Below are positions 41,621-50,500 of a DNA stretch of 64,000 nt, in pieces. The notes beneath the pieces are model-generated. The model worked only from the letters and a program-made list of their open reading frames with translations. It did no database searches and was not told where the DNA came from. The stretch is from Streptomyces caatingaensis (lineage in GTDB: Bacteria > Actinomycetota > Actinomycetes > Streptomycetales > Streptomycetaceae). The stretch covers positions 62,001-126,000 of the forward strand of contig NZ_LFXA01000013.1 of the NCBI RefSeq assembly GCF_001187435.1, given 5' to 3'. A program made the position numbers and the translations under genes. The stretch's first letter is position 1. Each line of letters starts with the position of its first letter.

Positions 41621-42684
41621 AGTTCGGCGATCCTCTTGCGGCGGACGAGGGCGATGAACAGGGGCGCTCCGAGGAACGCGGTGACGACGCCGGCCTCCAT
41701 CTCGCCGTGGGTGAGCACCACGCGGCCGAGGATGTCGGCGGCGAGCAGCAGGGCGGCGGCGAGGACGGCGCTGTAGGGCATGAGCCAGCGCTGGTCGGGG
41801 CCGACCAGGAGGCGGGCGAGGTGCGGAACGGCCAGTCCCACGAAGGCGATCGGGCCGACGGCGGCCGTGGCGGCGCCGCACAGCAGGGTGACGGCGACCA
41901 TGGTGGCGAGCTGGGTGCGGCCGGGGTGGGCGCCGAGGGCGCGGGCCGTGTCGTCGCCGAGGGCCAGGGCGTTGAGCGGCCGGGCGAGGAGCAGGGCGAG
42001 GACGAGTCCGGCGCCGAGGAAGGGCATGACCTGGCCCAGGAGCGAGGCGTCGACGCCGGCGAGGGTGCCGATCTGCCAGAAGCGGAACTTGTTGAGGGTG
42101 AGCGGGTCGAGCAGGATCAGCCCGTTGACGACGGCGGTGAGGACGGCCGTGACGGCGGTGCCGGCCAGGGCGAGGCGTACGGGGGTGGCTTTCTGGCGGC
42201 CGCGGGTGCCCAGCAGGTAGACGGCGGCGGAGGCGACGGCGGCGCCGAGCAGGGCGGCCCAGACGTAGCCGGTGAAGCCGGAGAGGTCGAGCAGGGAGGT
42301 GGCGCCCGCGACGGCGGCGGCCGCGCCGGCGTTGACGCCGAGCAGGCCGGGGTCGGCGAGCGGGTTGCGGGTCAGGGCCTGCATCAGGGCGCCGGAGAGG
42401 CCGAGGGCGGCGCCGACGGTGATGCCGAGCAGGCTGCGGGGCAGCCGGGAGGTACGGACGACGATCCAGTCGTCGTTGCCGGGCTCGCGGTGGAGGAGGG
42501 CGTGGACGACGTCGCCGGGGGCGATGGTCTTGGCGCCGATGCCGATGCCGAGGACGGCGAGGACGGCGACGAGGGCGAGGAGGGCCAGCAGCCCGGCGGC
42601 CCGCCGGGCGTGGGGGGCGCGCCCGGCGGGCCGCGCGGGGGCGGGGGCCGGGGCGCCGGTGGTGGCCGCGACTGTGGTGCTCAC
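41617..42684 (-). CDS. FecCD-type iron-siderophore ABC permease (first subunit)
   Basis: 355 aa. FecCD marks: TSRLPRSLLGITVGAALGLSGALMQALTRNPLADPGLLGVNAGA, coupling-helix region LGDDTARALGAHPGRTQ, PIAFVGLAVPHLARLLVGPD. A 20-residue Ala/Pro-rich N-tail precedes the first helix. The GTG start overlaps the flavoreductase stop (GTGA at 42681-42684). Forms a heterodimer with the following permease. Confidence 0.93.
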   Translation of the reverse strand: MSTTVAATTGAPAPAPARPAGRAPHARRAAGLLALLALVAVLAVLGIGIGAKTIAPGDVVHALLHREPGNDDWIVVRTSRLPRSLLGITVGAALGLSGALMQALTRNPLADPGLLGVNAGAAAAVAGATSLLDLSGFTGYVWAALLGAAVASAAVYLLGTRGRQKATPVRLALAGTAVTAVLTAVVNGLILLDPLTLNKFRFWQIGTLAGVDASLLGQVMPFLGAGLVLALLLARPLNALALGDDTARALGAHPGRTQLATMVAVTLLCGAATAAVGPIAFVGLAVPHLARLLVGPDQRWLMPYSAVLAAALLLAADILGRVVLTHGEMEAGVVTAFLGAPLFIALVRRKRIAEL

Positions 42685-43514
42685 GCGTGCTCGTGCTCTT
42701 CGTCCTCGTGGTGGTCGTGGTTCTCCACGCCGCGCTTCCAGTAGCCGTCCACGTCCACCTGCTCCTTGGCCAGGCCCAGTTCACGGCGCAGGTAGCGGCG
42801 GACGGGCTTGAGGCTGGTGGCCTCGCCGGCGACCCAGGCGAACCCGAGCCCGTCGGCGGGCAGTTCGGCGGCGCGGATGGCGCGCTCGAGGAGGTCGGTG
42901 GTGCCGGCCGGGGCGGAACCGCGGTGCAGCCAGGTCATGGTGAGGTCGGTGGCGGTGCGGAACTCCTGCTCGTCCTCGGGGCCGGCGACCTCGGCGAAGG
43001 CGATGACGCGCACACCGGCGGGGAGCTTCTCCAGCCAGCGGGCGAGGGCGGGCAGGGCCGTCTCCTCGGCGGCCAGCAGGTACCAGTCGTGGACCATGGG
43101 CAGCACCTCGGAGCCGCGCGGGCCGAGGACGCCGAGGCGCATGCCGGGTTCGGCGCGCTCGGCCCAGGAGGAGGCGACGCCGCGGCCGTGCAGGACCATG
43201 TCGACGTCCAGTTCGCGGGTGTCGCGCCGGTAGTGGCGGACGGTGTAGTCGCGGGTGATGGGCTCGACCGGGGCGTCCATCCAGGTGTCGTTGACGACGA
43301 CCGGCTCGACGGGCAGTTCGGCGCCGTCCTCGGCGAAGCAGAGCTTCACGTGGTCGGTGGGGGCCTGCTCGCAGAAGCCCTCCAGCTCCTCGCCGCCGAA
43401 GGTGACCCGTACCGTGGAGGGGGTGATCCGGTCGACCTTCCGGACCTCCAGGAGGCGGTACTTGAGGGGGTGGCGGACGATCCGCATGCGGGGCGGCAGC
43501 GTGTCGACGGTCAT
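42681..43514 (-). CDS. Siderophore-interacting protein (FAD ferric-siderophore reductase)
   Basis: 277 aa. SIP/ViuB family: FAD-binding RDYTVRHYRRDTRELDVDMVLHGRGVASSWA (FAD-binding Arg/Tyr), GPRGSEVLP and C-terminal WVAGEATSLKPVRRYLRRELGL. These cytoplasmic enzymes reduce Fe(III) in imported siderophores to release Fe(II). The last ~14 residues are His/Glu/Asp-rich (HDHHEDEEHEH), a possible metal-binding tail. First gene after the iron box at 43642, leading the SIP-FecCD-FecCD operon. Confidence 0.93.
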   Translation of the reverse strand: MTVDTLPPRMRIVRHPLKYRLLEVRKVDRITPSTVRVTFGGEELEGFCEQAPTDHVKLCFAEDGAELPVEPVVVNDTWMDAPVEPITRDYTVRHYRRDTRELDVDMVLHGRGVASSWAERAEPGMRLGVLGPRGSEVLPMVHDWYLLAAEETALPALARWLEKLPAGVRVIAFAEVAGPEDEQEFRTATDLTMTWLHRGSAPAGTTDLLERAIRAAELPADGLGFAWVAGEATSLKPVRRYLRRELGLAKEQVDVDGYWKRGVENHDHHEDEEHEHA

Positions 43515-43641
43515 CGATCATCCCAATCCGGCCGGGCGCGCGGCCCGGGGCCGGCGCCGTTCCGTCGGCGGCCCCTCGCGAAGGGGGTGCGCGGGGTCGC
43601 CGACGGCTCGTCATGACAGGTCGGAGGCGGACCCCCAACCA

Positions 43642-43661
43642 AGGTTAGGCAACCCTAACCT
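43642..43661. promoter_or_regulatory. Iron box upstream of SIP-FecCD operon
   Basis: AGGTTAGGCAACCCTAACCT: perfect 8-bp arms AGGTTAGG/CCTAACCT around CAAC, a DmdR/IdeR-type site. It is 128 bases before the SIP ATG and just past the end of the exporter gene, so it serves the uptake operon. Confidence 0.85.
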
Positions 43662-43664
43662 ACA

Positions 43665-45374
43665 TCATCGTGCATGCGCCATCCGCTTGACCACCCGTCC
43701 GTTCTCCAGGGCGACGACCCGGGGCAACCGCGCGATGGTGGCCGGCCGGTGGGCGATGACGATCAGCGTCCGGTCCGCGCTCATCCCGTCCAGGGCGTGC
43801 TCCAGCCGCTCGGCCGTCACCGGGTCGATGTCGGCGGTGGCCTCGTCCAGGACGAGCACCGCCGGGTCGGCCAACGCCGCCCGCAGCAGCCCGACGATCT
43901 GCCGCTCCCCCGCCGACAGCCGCCCGCCGCGCACCCCCACCTCGGCGTCCAGGCCGCCCAGGTCGCGGATCCAGTCCTCCAGACCCAGCTCGGCCACGGC
44001 CCGTTCCATGTCGGCACGGGAGGGCGTGGTGCGCACCAGCTCCAGGTTGTCGGCCACCGTGCCGGTCACCATGCGCACCTCCTGCGGCACCAGCACCACG
44101 CGGCGCCGCAGTTCGGGCTCGGGTATCTCCCTCAGGTCCACCCCGCCGAACCGCACGCTGCCCCGGTCGGGCGTGTAGAGCCCGCACAGCAGCTTCGACA
44201 GCGTCGTCTTGCCGGAGCCGGTCTCGCCGACGACGCCGACGCGGTCGCCCACGGGGAAGGACAGCGTGACGCCGCCGAGCACCTCGGTGCCGTCCCGGTA
44301 GGAGTAGCCCACGCCCTCGCAGCTCAACTCGGCGCGCAGCGGCACCTCCCGGGCCCCCGCCGCCGGCTCCTGGGAGGCCAGGGCGCGGTCGGTCGCGGCG
44401 AGCAGGTCCAGCAGCCGGGCCAGGCCCGTGCGCGCCGTCTGCACGTGCCCGACGAGCTGGGAGATGTCGGAGAACGAGTCGAAGAGGTTGCGGCTGGCCA
44501 GGATGAACACGACGACCGTGCCGACGCCGATCGCGCCGCGGGAGACCGACCAGCCGCCCACGAGCAGCAGCACCACCATCGCCAGCCCCTCGATGAGGCT
44601 GACCAGGTCGATGCGGTTCTCCACCCGGATCGCCCGCCGCGCGGCGCGCACCGCGAGGGCGTTCTCCCGGTCGAACCGCCGCATCCAGCCCGGCAGTCCG
44701 CGCCCGGTCTGCAGCGCCTCGCGGACGGTGAGGGTCTCGGTGAACGTGGCCGCCACCGTCGCCTCGGCCGCCGCCTTCCCGCCGAACGCGCCGGGCGCGT
44801 CCCGCCGGAACCAGCGCATCACCAGCAGCGCGGGCGGCACGAACACCGCCAGTTGCACCAGCGCCATCTGCCACGAGTACCCGAACAGCACGACCAGCGT
44901 GAACACCAGCGTGGCCACGGCCGAGATGATGTTGCGCAGGTGCATGCGCACGAACGACGCCAGCGCGGCGACCTCGCCGGTGGTGCGGCGCAGCAACTCG
45001 CCCGTGCGGTGCGACTCCAGGAAGCGCAGCGGCGCCGAGGCCAGGTTCTCCACGCACCGCTCGCGCAGCGTGCGCACCACGTTCTCGCCCGCCTTGGCGA
45101 GCAGGAGTTCACCGGCGCGGGCCAGCCCGAGCTGGACGACGGCCAGCGCCAGCAGGGCGCCGGCGGCCACCAGCAGGCCCCCGCGGTCCTTGGCGAGCAG
45201 GGCGTCGGTGGCACGTCCCACGAGCGGGGCCACGGCCACCAGGGCGGCGGAGTCGGCGAGTCCGACGGCGACGGCGACGGCGAGGCCCCAGCGGTGGGGA
45301 CGCAGATAGGGGGCGGCCCGGCGGAGCACACGGCGCTCGTCGGGCTGGTCGTCGAGAAGGACCGGTTCAGCCAC
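43665..45374 (-). CDS. ABC exporter half-transporter (canonical ATPase site)
   Basis: 569 aa. Six-helix exporter domain (residues ~25-310), then an ATPase: Walker A GETGSGKTT, signature LSAGERQ, Walker B with catalytic Glu VLVLDEATAD, and H-loop IAHRP. The GTG start overlaps the upstream exporter stop by 8 bases. Together they form a heterodimeric exporter, probably for the siderophore. Signature has SAGE instead of SGGQ. Confidence 0.92.
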   Translation of the reverse strand: MAEPVLLDDQPDERRVLRRAAPYLRPHRWGLAVAVAVGLADSAALVAVAPLVGRATDALLAKDRGGLLVAAGALLALAVVQLGLARAGELLLAKAGENVVRTLRERCVENLASAPLRFLESHRTGELLRRTTGEVAALASFVRMHLRNIISAVATLVFTLVVLFGYSWQMALVQLAVFVPPALLVMRWFRRDAPGAFGGKAAAEATVAATFTETLTVREALQTGRGLPGWMRRFDRENALAVRAARRAIRVENRIDLVSLIEGLAMVVLLLVGGWSVSRGAIGVGTVVVFILASRNLFDSFSDISQLVGHVQTARTGLARLLDLLAATDRALASQEPAAGAREVPLRAELSCEGVGYSYRDGTEVLGGVTLSFPVGDRVGVVGETGSGKTTLSKLLCGLYTPDRGSVRFGGVDLREIPEPELRRRVVLVPQEVRMVTGTVADNLELVRTTPSRADMERAVAELGLEDWIRDLGGLDAEVGVRGGRLSAGERQIVGLLRAALADPAVLVLDEATADIDPVTAERLEHALDGMSADRTLIVIAHRPATIARLPRVVALENGRVVKRMAHAR

Positions 45375-47202
45375 GGTCGGCCTCCGAGCTCGCGAGGGAC
45401 AGGACGGCGTCACCGGAACGGTCCGGCAGCCGGACCACGCGGTCGGCGGCCTCCAGGACGGCCGTCCGGTGCGTGGCGAAGATCACGGTGCGGCCGTCGG
45501 CCCAGGCCCGCAGCCGCTCCAGCACCAGCTTCTCGGTCGTGGTGTCCAGGGCGGACGTCGAGTCGTCCAGCACCAGCACCTCCGGGTCGCCGAGCAGCCC
45601 CCGGGCGATGGCCAGGCGCTGGATCTGCCCGCCGGAAAGGGCCGTTCCGCTCTCGCCGAGCGGGGTGTCGTAGCCGTCGGGCATGGCGGCGATCTGGTCG
45701 TGGATGCACGCCGTCTCGCAGGCCGCCCGCAGCGCGTCGTCCGACAGGTCGCGGCCCAGCCGCAGGTTCTCCGCCACCGTCCCGGACAGCAGCAGCGGCC
45801 GCTGGGCCACGTAGCCGATGCGGCGGCGGACGTCGTCCAGCGCCGCGTCGCGCAGGTCGACGCCGCCGTAGCGGACGGCGCCGGTCGCCGGGTCGTCCAG
45901 CCGCGCCGGCAGCCGCAGCAGGGTGCTCTTGCCCGAGCCGGTGGCCCCGCGCACGGCCACGAACTCGCCGCGCCGCACGGTCAGATCGACGGGCGCCAGG
46001 ACGGTGACGCCGTCGCGCTCGGCGCTGACCCCCGACAGCTCCAGGTCCCCGCCCGGGGACAGCGCGACGGGCCGCTCCGGGTCGGTGACGGTCGCGGGGA
46101 TGGTCAGCGCCTCGTCGATGCGGGCGGCGGCCACGTCGGCCTGCCCCAGCTCGCGCAGCCGGTCGACCAGGACGGTCGTGGCCAGGGTGATGTAGGCCAT
46201 CCAGGACGTGAAGTTGACGAGTCCGCCGATGGTCAGCCGGTCGTGGAGGACGGCGAGCCCGCCCACGCCCACACCGACCGCGACGGCCACCCGCGGCACG
46301 AAGGGGGCGACGGCCGCCCAGGACGCCTCGATGCGGGCTGCGACGACGGTCCGGTCCGTGACCTCCGCGCTGGTCCGCTCGTGCCGCGCCACCAGCGGGC
46401 GGTGGCCGCCGGTGCCGCGCAGCCCGGTGCCGAGCTGGAGGAGGTCGGTGACGGCCTCGGCGCGTTCGCCGTGCGCCCGCGCCAGTTCGTCGCTGGCCGC
46501 GCCGAAGCGGCGGGGAAAGTAGAGGTTGACCCAGACCAGGAACGGCAGCATGCCCACGGTCACCAGCAGCAGCATCGGGTCGAGGACGGCGAGCCCGGGC
46601 AGGACGACGACGAAGGTCGTGGCGAGCACCACCCACACCGCCAGTCCGTGCACCCATTCCCGTACGAGGTCCGTGTCCCGGGTGGCGCGCATGGCCAGGT
46701 CGCCGTGGCCGCGCGAGGCGAGCGCGGCCCGGTCCAGCACCGACAGGTGCTCCAGGAGCCGCGCGCGCAGGTCGGCGCCCACCTTGGCGTCGGCCGAACC
46801 GGACCAGAACTGCCAGCCGTAGAGCCCGGCGAACTGCAGACCGGCGGCGAGGGCCGTGGCCCCCGCCCAGAGCAGCAGGGCCCGGTGGTCCTCGTGCTGG
46901 ATCCCGTGGTCGAGCGCGTTCTTGACGCACCACGGGACGGCGAGCAGCGAGAGCTGCCGCAGGCACGCGGCGGCCATGGCCAGGGCGACGGTGCCGCGGT
47001 GCGGGCGCAGGGCGCCGCGCAGCAGCCCGCGGGCGCGGGCCCGGCGCTCGGCGGAGAGCTCCTTGGGGCTCAGGTCCTCGTCGTCGAGCCGTTCGTCGTC
47101 CGGTGCGGGGGCCGTGACCTCCCGTTCCTTCGAGGGCTCGGTGCCCGGTGGCCGGTCGGCGGGGCCGGGATGCTGCTCCGGCTTGGCGGGTTGGGTGCTC
47201 AC
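45367..47202 (-). CDS. ABC exporter half-transporter (degenerate ATPase site)
   Basis: 611 aa from a GTG. A ~55-residue acidic N-tail, six membrane helices, then ATPase: Walker A GATGSGKST, signature LSGGQIQ, Walker B VLVLDDSTSALD where the catalytic Glu is Asp, H-loop ATHRT. The Glu-to-Asp change marks the non-hydrolytic site of heterodimeric exporters, matching the canonical partner just downstream. Located directly after mbtH and the NRPS genes, so siderophore export is likely. Confidence 0.92.
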   Translation of the reverse strand: MSTQPAKPEQHPGPADRPPGTEPSKEREVTAPAPDDERLDDEDLSPKELSAERRARARGLLRGALRPHRGTVALAMAAACLRQLSLLAVPWCVKNALDHGIQHEDHRALLLWAGATALAAGLQFAGLYGWQFWSGSADAKVGADLRARLLEHLSVLDRAALASRGHGDLAMRATRDTDLVREWVHGLAVWVVLATTFVVVLPGLAVLDPMLLLVTVGMLPFLVWVNLYFPRRFGAASDELARAHGERAEAVTDLLQLGTGLRGTGGHRPLVARHERTSAEVTDRTVVAARIEASWAAVAPFVPRVAVAVGVGVGGLAVLHDRLTIGGLVNFTSWMAYITLATTVLVDRLRELGQADVAAARIDEALTIPATVTDPERPVALSPGGDLELSGVSAERDGVTVLAPVDLTVRRGEFVAVRGATGSGKSTLLRLPARLDDPATGAVRYGGVDLRDAALDDVRRRIGYVAQRPLLLSGTVAENLRLGRDLSDDALRAACETACIHDQIAAMPDGYDTPLGESGTALSGGQIQRLAIARGLLGDPEVLVLDDSTSALDTTTEKLVLERLRAWADGRTVIFATHRTAVLEAADRVVRLPDRSGDAVLSLASSEADRG

Positions 47203-47237
47203 GACGTCAGGTTTCCGCTCTCAGCAGGTCGGTTCGG

Positions 47238-47278
47238 CCGCGCGGTCCGGACCGGGTGTCCCGGTCCGGACCGCGCGG
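47238..47278 (-). terminator. 19-bp perfect hairpin between mbtH and exporter genes
   Basis: Arms 47238-47256 and 47260-47278 (CCGCGCGGTCCGGACCGGG) with a 3-base loop, just after the mbtH stop. It would end or attenuate the NRPS-mbtH transcript before the exporters. No T-run follows. Confidence 0.7.
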
Positions 47279-47298
47279 TGCGGGGGTGCGGGGTCCGG

Positions 47299-47508
47299 TC
47301 AGGACCGGGCCACGAGGCTGGCCGGGCGCATGTCGGTCCAGTTGGCGTCCACGTAGTCGGTGCAGCCCTGGAGGCTGTCCTCGCCGTGGACGACCGTCCA
47401 GCCCGCCGGGACCTCGGCGAACGCCGGCCACAGCGAGTGCTGGTTCTCGGCGTTGACCAGGACGAAGTAGCGGCCGTCGGCGTCCTCGAACGGGTTGGTG
47501 GCGCTCAT
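47299..47508 (-). CDS. mbtH: MbtH-family NRPS accessory protein
   Basis: 69 aa with the full signature: opening NPFEDADGRYFVLVNAENQHSLWP, the Trp triad (SLWP, PAGW, ANWTDMRP) and a Cys-containing core. An AAAGGAG site is 6-8 bases before the ATG. MbtH proteins bind adenylation domains and are needed for their folding and activity. It follows NRPS 2 by 71 bases. Confidence 0.96.
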   Translation of the reverse strand: MSATNPFEDADGRYFVLVNAENQHSLWPAFAEVPAGWTVVHGEDSLQGCTDYVDANWTDMRPASLVARS

Positions 47509-47579
47509 GGTGGTGCTCCTTTGTGAAAGGTGGTGCGGAAGTGGGTCAGGAGGATTGTGGGTTGTCTCGGCCGGCCGTG

Positions 47580-50500
47580 TCAGGAGGGATCCGTCGTCGC
47601 CTCCCCCGGACCGGAGCCGGTCCCGGTGCCCGGCCGCGCGGCGAGGAACGCCGCGAGGTCGGCCACGGTCGGCCGGGCCAGCAGGTCGGCGACGCCCAGG
47701 TCCGGGCCGAACGCCTCGCGGACCCCGTGCAGCAGCGACATGACCAGCAGGGAGTGCCCGCCGAGGTCGAAGAAGCTGTCGTCGATGCCGACATCGGGCA
47801 GTCCGAGGACATCGGCGAAGACGTTACACAGCGTCTTCTCGGTCAGGTCGCGCGGGGCCCGGCCGGCACGGCCGACGGCCATGTCCGCCGCGGTGGGCAC
47901 CGGCAGCGCCTTGCGGTCGAGCTTGCCGTTGACGGTCAGCGGGAGGGCGTCGAGGACGACGAACGCGGACGGGACCATGTACTCCGGCAGCTCGCCCGCG
48001 AGGACGGAGCGGACGGCGGCGACGTCGATCGCCTCCGGCCCGGCCGGGACGAGGTAGGCCGCGAGCCGCTTGACGCCCGGCGTGTCCTCACGGACCACCA
48101 CCGCCGCCTGCGCCACGGAGACGAGCCGCGTCAGCGCGTCCTCGATCTCCCCCGGCTCGACCCGGTAACCCCGGATCTTCACCTGGTCGTCCACCCGCCC
48201 CAGGAAGTCCAGCAGACCATCCCGACGCCACCGCACCACATCGCCCGTCCGGTACATCCGGTCACCCGGCGCACCGAAGGGATCGGCCACGAACCGGCCG
48301 GCCGTCAGCCCCGGACGGTCCAGGTAGCCGCGCGCCAGACCGACACCCGACACATACAACTCGCCCGGGACGCCGACCGGTACGGGCCGCAGCCAGGCGT
48401 CGAGGACGTGAGCGCGGGTGTTCCAGATCGGACGCCCGACCGTGGCCGTGTCACTGTCCAGCGTGCCGCCACCCAGCGTGTTGATCGTGTACTCGGTCGG
48501 ACCGTACAGGTTGTAACCCATCACCCCCGGCGTCCCGCACAACCGCGTCCACAGCGACTCGGACACCGCCTCACCACCGAGCAGCACCAACGCCGGCCGA
48601 TGCCGCCCCTCGTCCAACAGACCACACTCCACCAGCGCCTGCGCATACGACGGCGTCACATTGATGACATCGATCCTGTGCTCGGCGCAGTACGCGGCCA
48701 GCCCCTCGGCATCGCGGCGCAGCGACTCGTCCATGACATGCACCTCGTGGCCCTCGACCAGCCACAGCAGTTCCTCCCACGACATGTCGAAGGAGAACGA
48801 GACCGTGTGCGCGATCCGCAGCCGGCGCCCACCCACCGACTCCACCACCGGGCCGAAAATCGCCTCCCGGTGATTGAGCTGCATATTGGTCAGACCCCGG
48901 TACGGCGTCACCACACCCTTCGGACGACCCGTCGAACCCGACGTGAAGATCACATACGCCGCCGCATCCAGATCCACCACCGCATCCACCGACTCACCCG
49001 ACAACGACGCCAGTTCGGCAGCCACCACCGGATCGTCCAGCTCCACGACGGGCACGCCCGCCGGCATCCGGTCGCGGACGGACGAGTGCGTCACCAGGAC
49101 GACGGGCCCGGTCTCCTCGACCATGAACGCCAGGCGGTCCACCGGGTAGTCGAGCTCCAGCGGCAGATACGCCGCCCCCGCCCGCAACACCGCGAACAAC
49201 GCCGCCACCATCTCCAACGACCGCGGCAACCCCAACGCCACCACACGATCCGGACCGGCACCCCGCGCCAGGAACAACCGCGCCAGCCGATTCACCTGAG
49301 CATCCAGCTCCGCGAACGACCACACCCGCTCACCATCCACCAACGCCACCACATCCGGCATCAACGCAGCACGCTCCGCCAGCAGGTGCGCCACGGACGC
49401 CTCGGGCAGGTCGTGCGCCGTGTCGGCCCACTCCCCCAGCACGAGGGTGCGCTCCCACTCGGTCAGGACGTCCAGCGCGCCGATGCGGCGGGACGGGTCC
49501 TCGGCGACCTGGGCGAGGACGGACAGCAGGCGTTCGACCAGGGCCTCGGCGGTGGAGCGGTCGTAGAGGTCGGTCCGGTACTCGAAGGCGATGTCGATCT
49601 CTTCGTCGCTCGGCGTCTCCTCGAAGTTGAAGTCCAGCTCGAACTTGGCGGCGCCCAGCTCGAACGGCAGGATCCGGCTCTCCAGCCCCAGGAGGCGGCC
49701 GCCGCGGCCGTCGTTGTTCTGGTAGCCGAGCATCACCTGGAACAGCGGGTGCCGCCCGGGCACCCGCGCCGGGTTGATCGCCTCGACGAGGCTGTCGAAG
49801 GGCAGGTCCTGCTGGGCGAAGGCCGCGAGGTCGTTCTCCCGGACGCGGCCCAGCAGTTCGGTGAACGTCGGGTCGCCGGAGAGGTCGTTGCGCAGCACGA
49901 GGGTGTTGACGAAGAAGCCCACGAGCCCGTCGAGCGCCGCGTCGGAGCGGCCGGCGACGGGTGCGCCGAGGGGGATGTCGTTCCCGGCGCCCATGCGGTG
50001 CAGCAGGGTTGCGACGGCGGCCTGGAGCACCATGAAGGTCGTGGTGCCGGTGGCCGCGGCGGCGGCGCGCAGCCCGCGGTAGACGGCCGGGGGCACCTGG
50101 GCGCGCACGGTGTCGCCGCGGTGGCTCGTGGCCTGGGTGCGCGGCCGGTCCGACGGCAGGGGCAGTTCCTCCGGCAGCCCGGCCAGCGCCCGCTTCCAGT
50201 AGGCCACTTGGCGGCTGTGCAGGCTGTGTTCGTCGGCGGGGTCGCCGAGGAGCTCGCGCTGCCACAGGGTGTAGTCCGCGTACTGCACCGGCAGCGGCTC
50301 CCAGGCGGGCGCGGCACCGGCGGCGCGGCTGGTGTAGGCGGTGGTGAGGTCGTCGATGAAGGGCAGCATCGACCACTCGTCGCCGGCGATGTGGTGGAAG
50401 AGGAGGACGAGGACGTGGTCCTCGGGTCCGGCCTCCAGCACCGTGACGCGCAGCGGCAGTTCGTGCGCGAGGTCGAAGCCGTACCGGACGGCCGCCTCGA

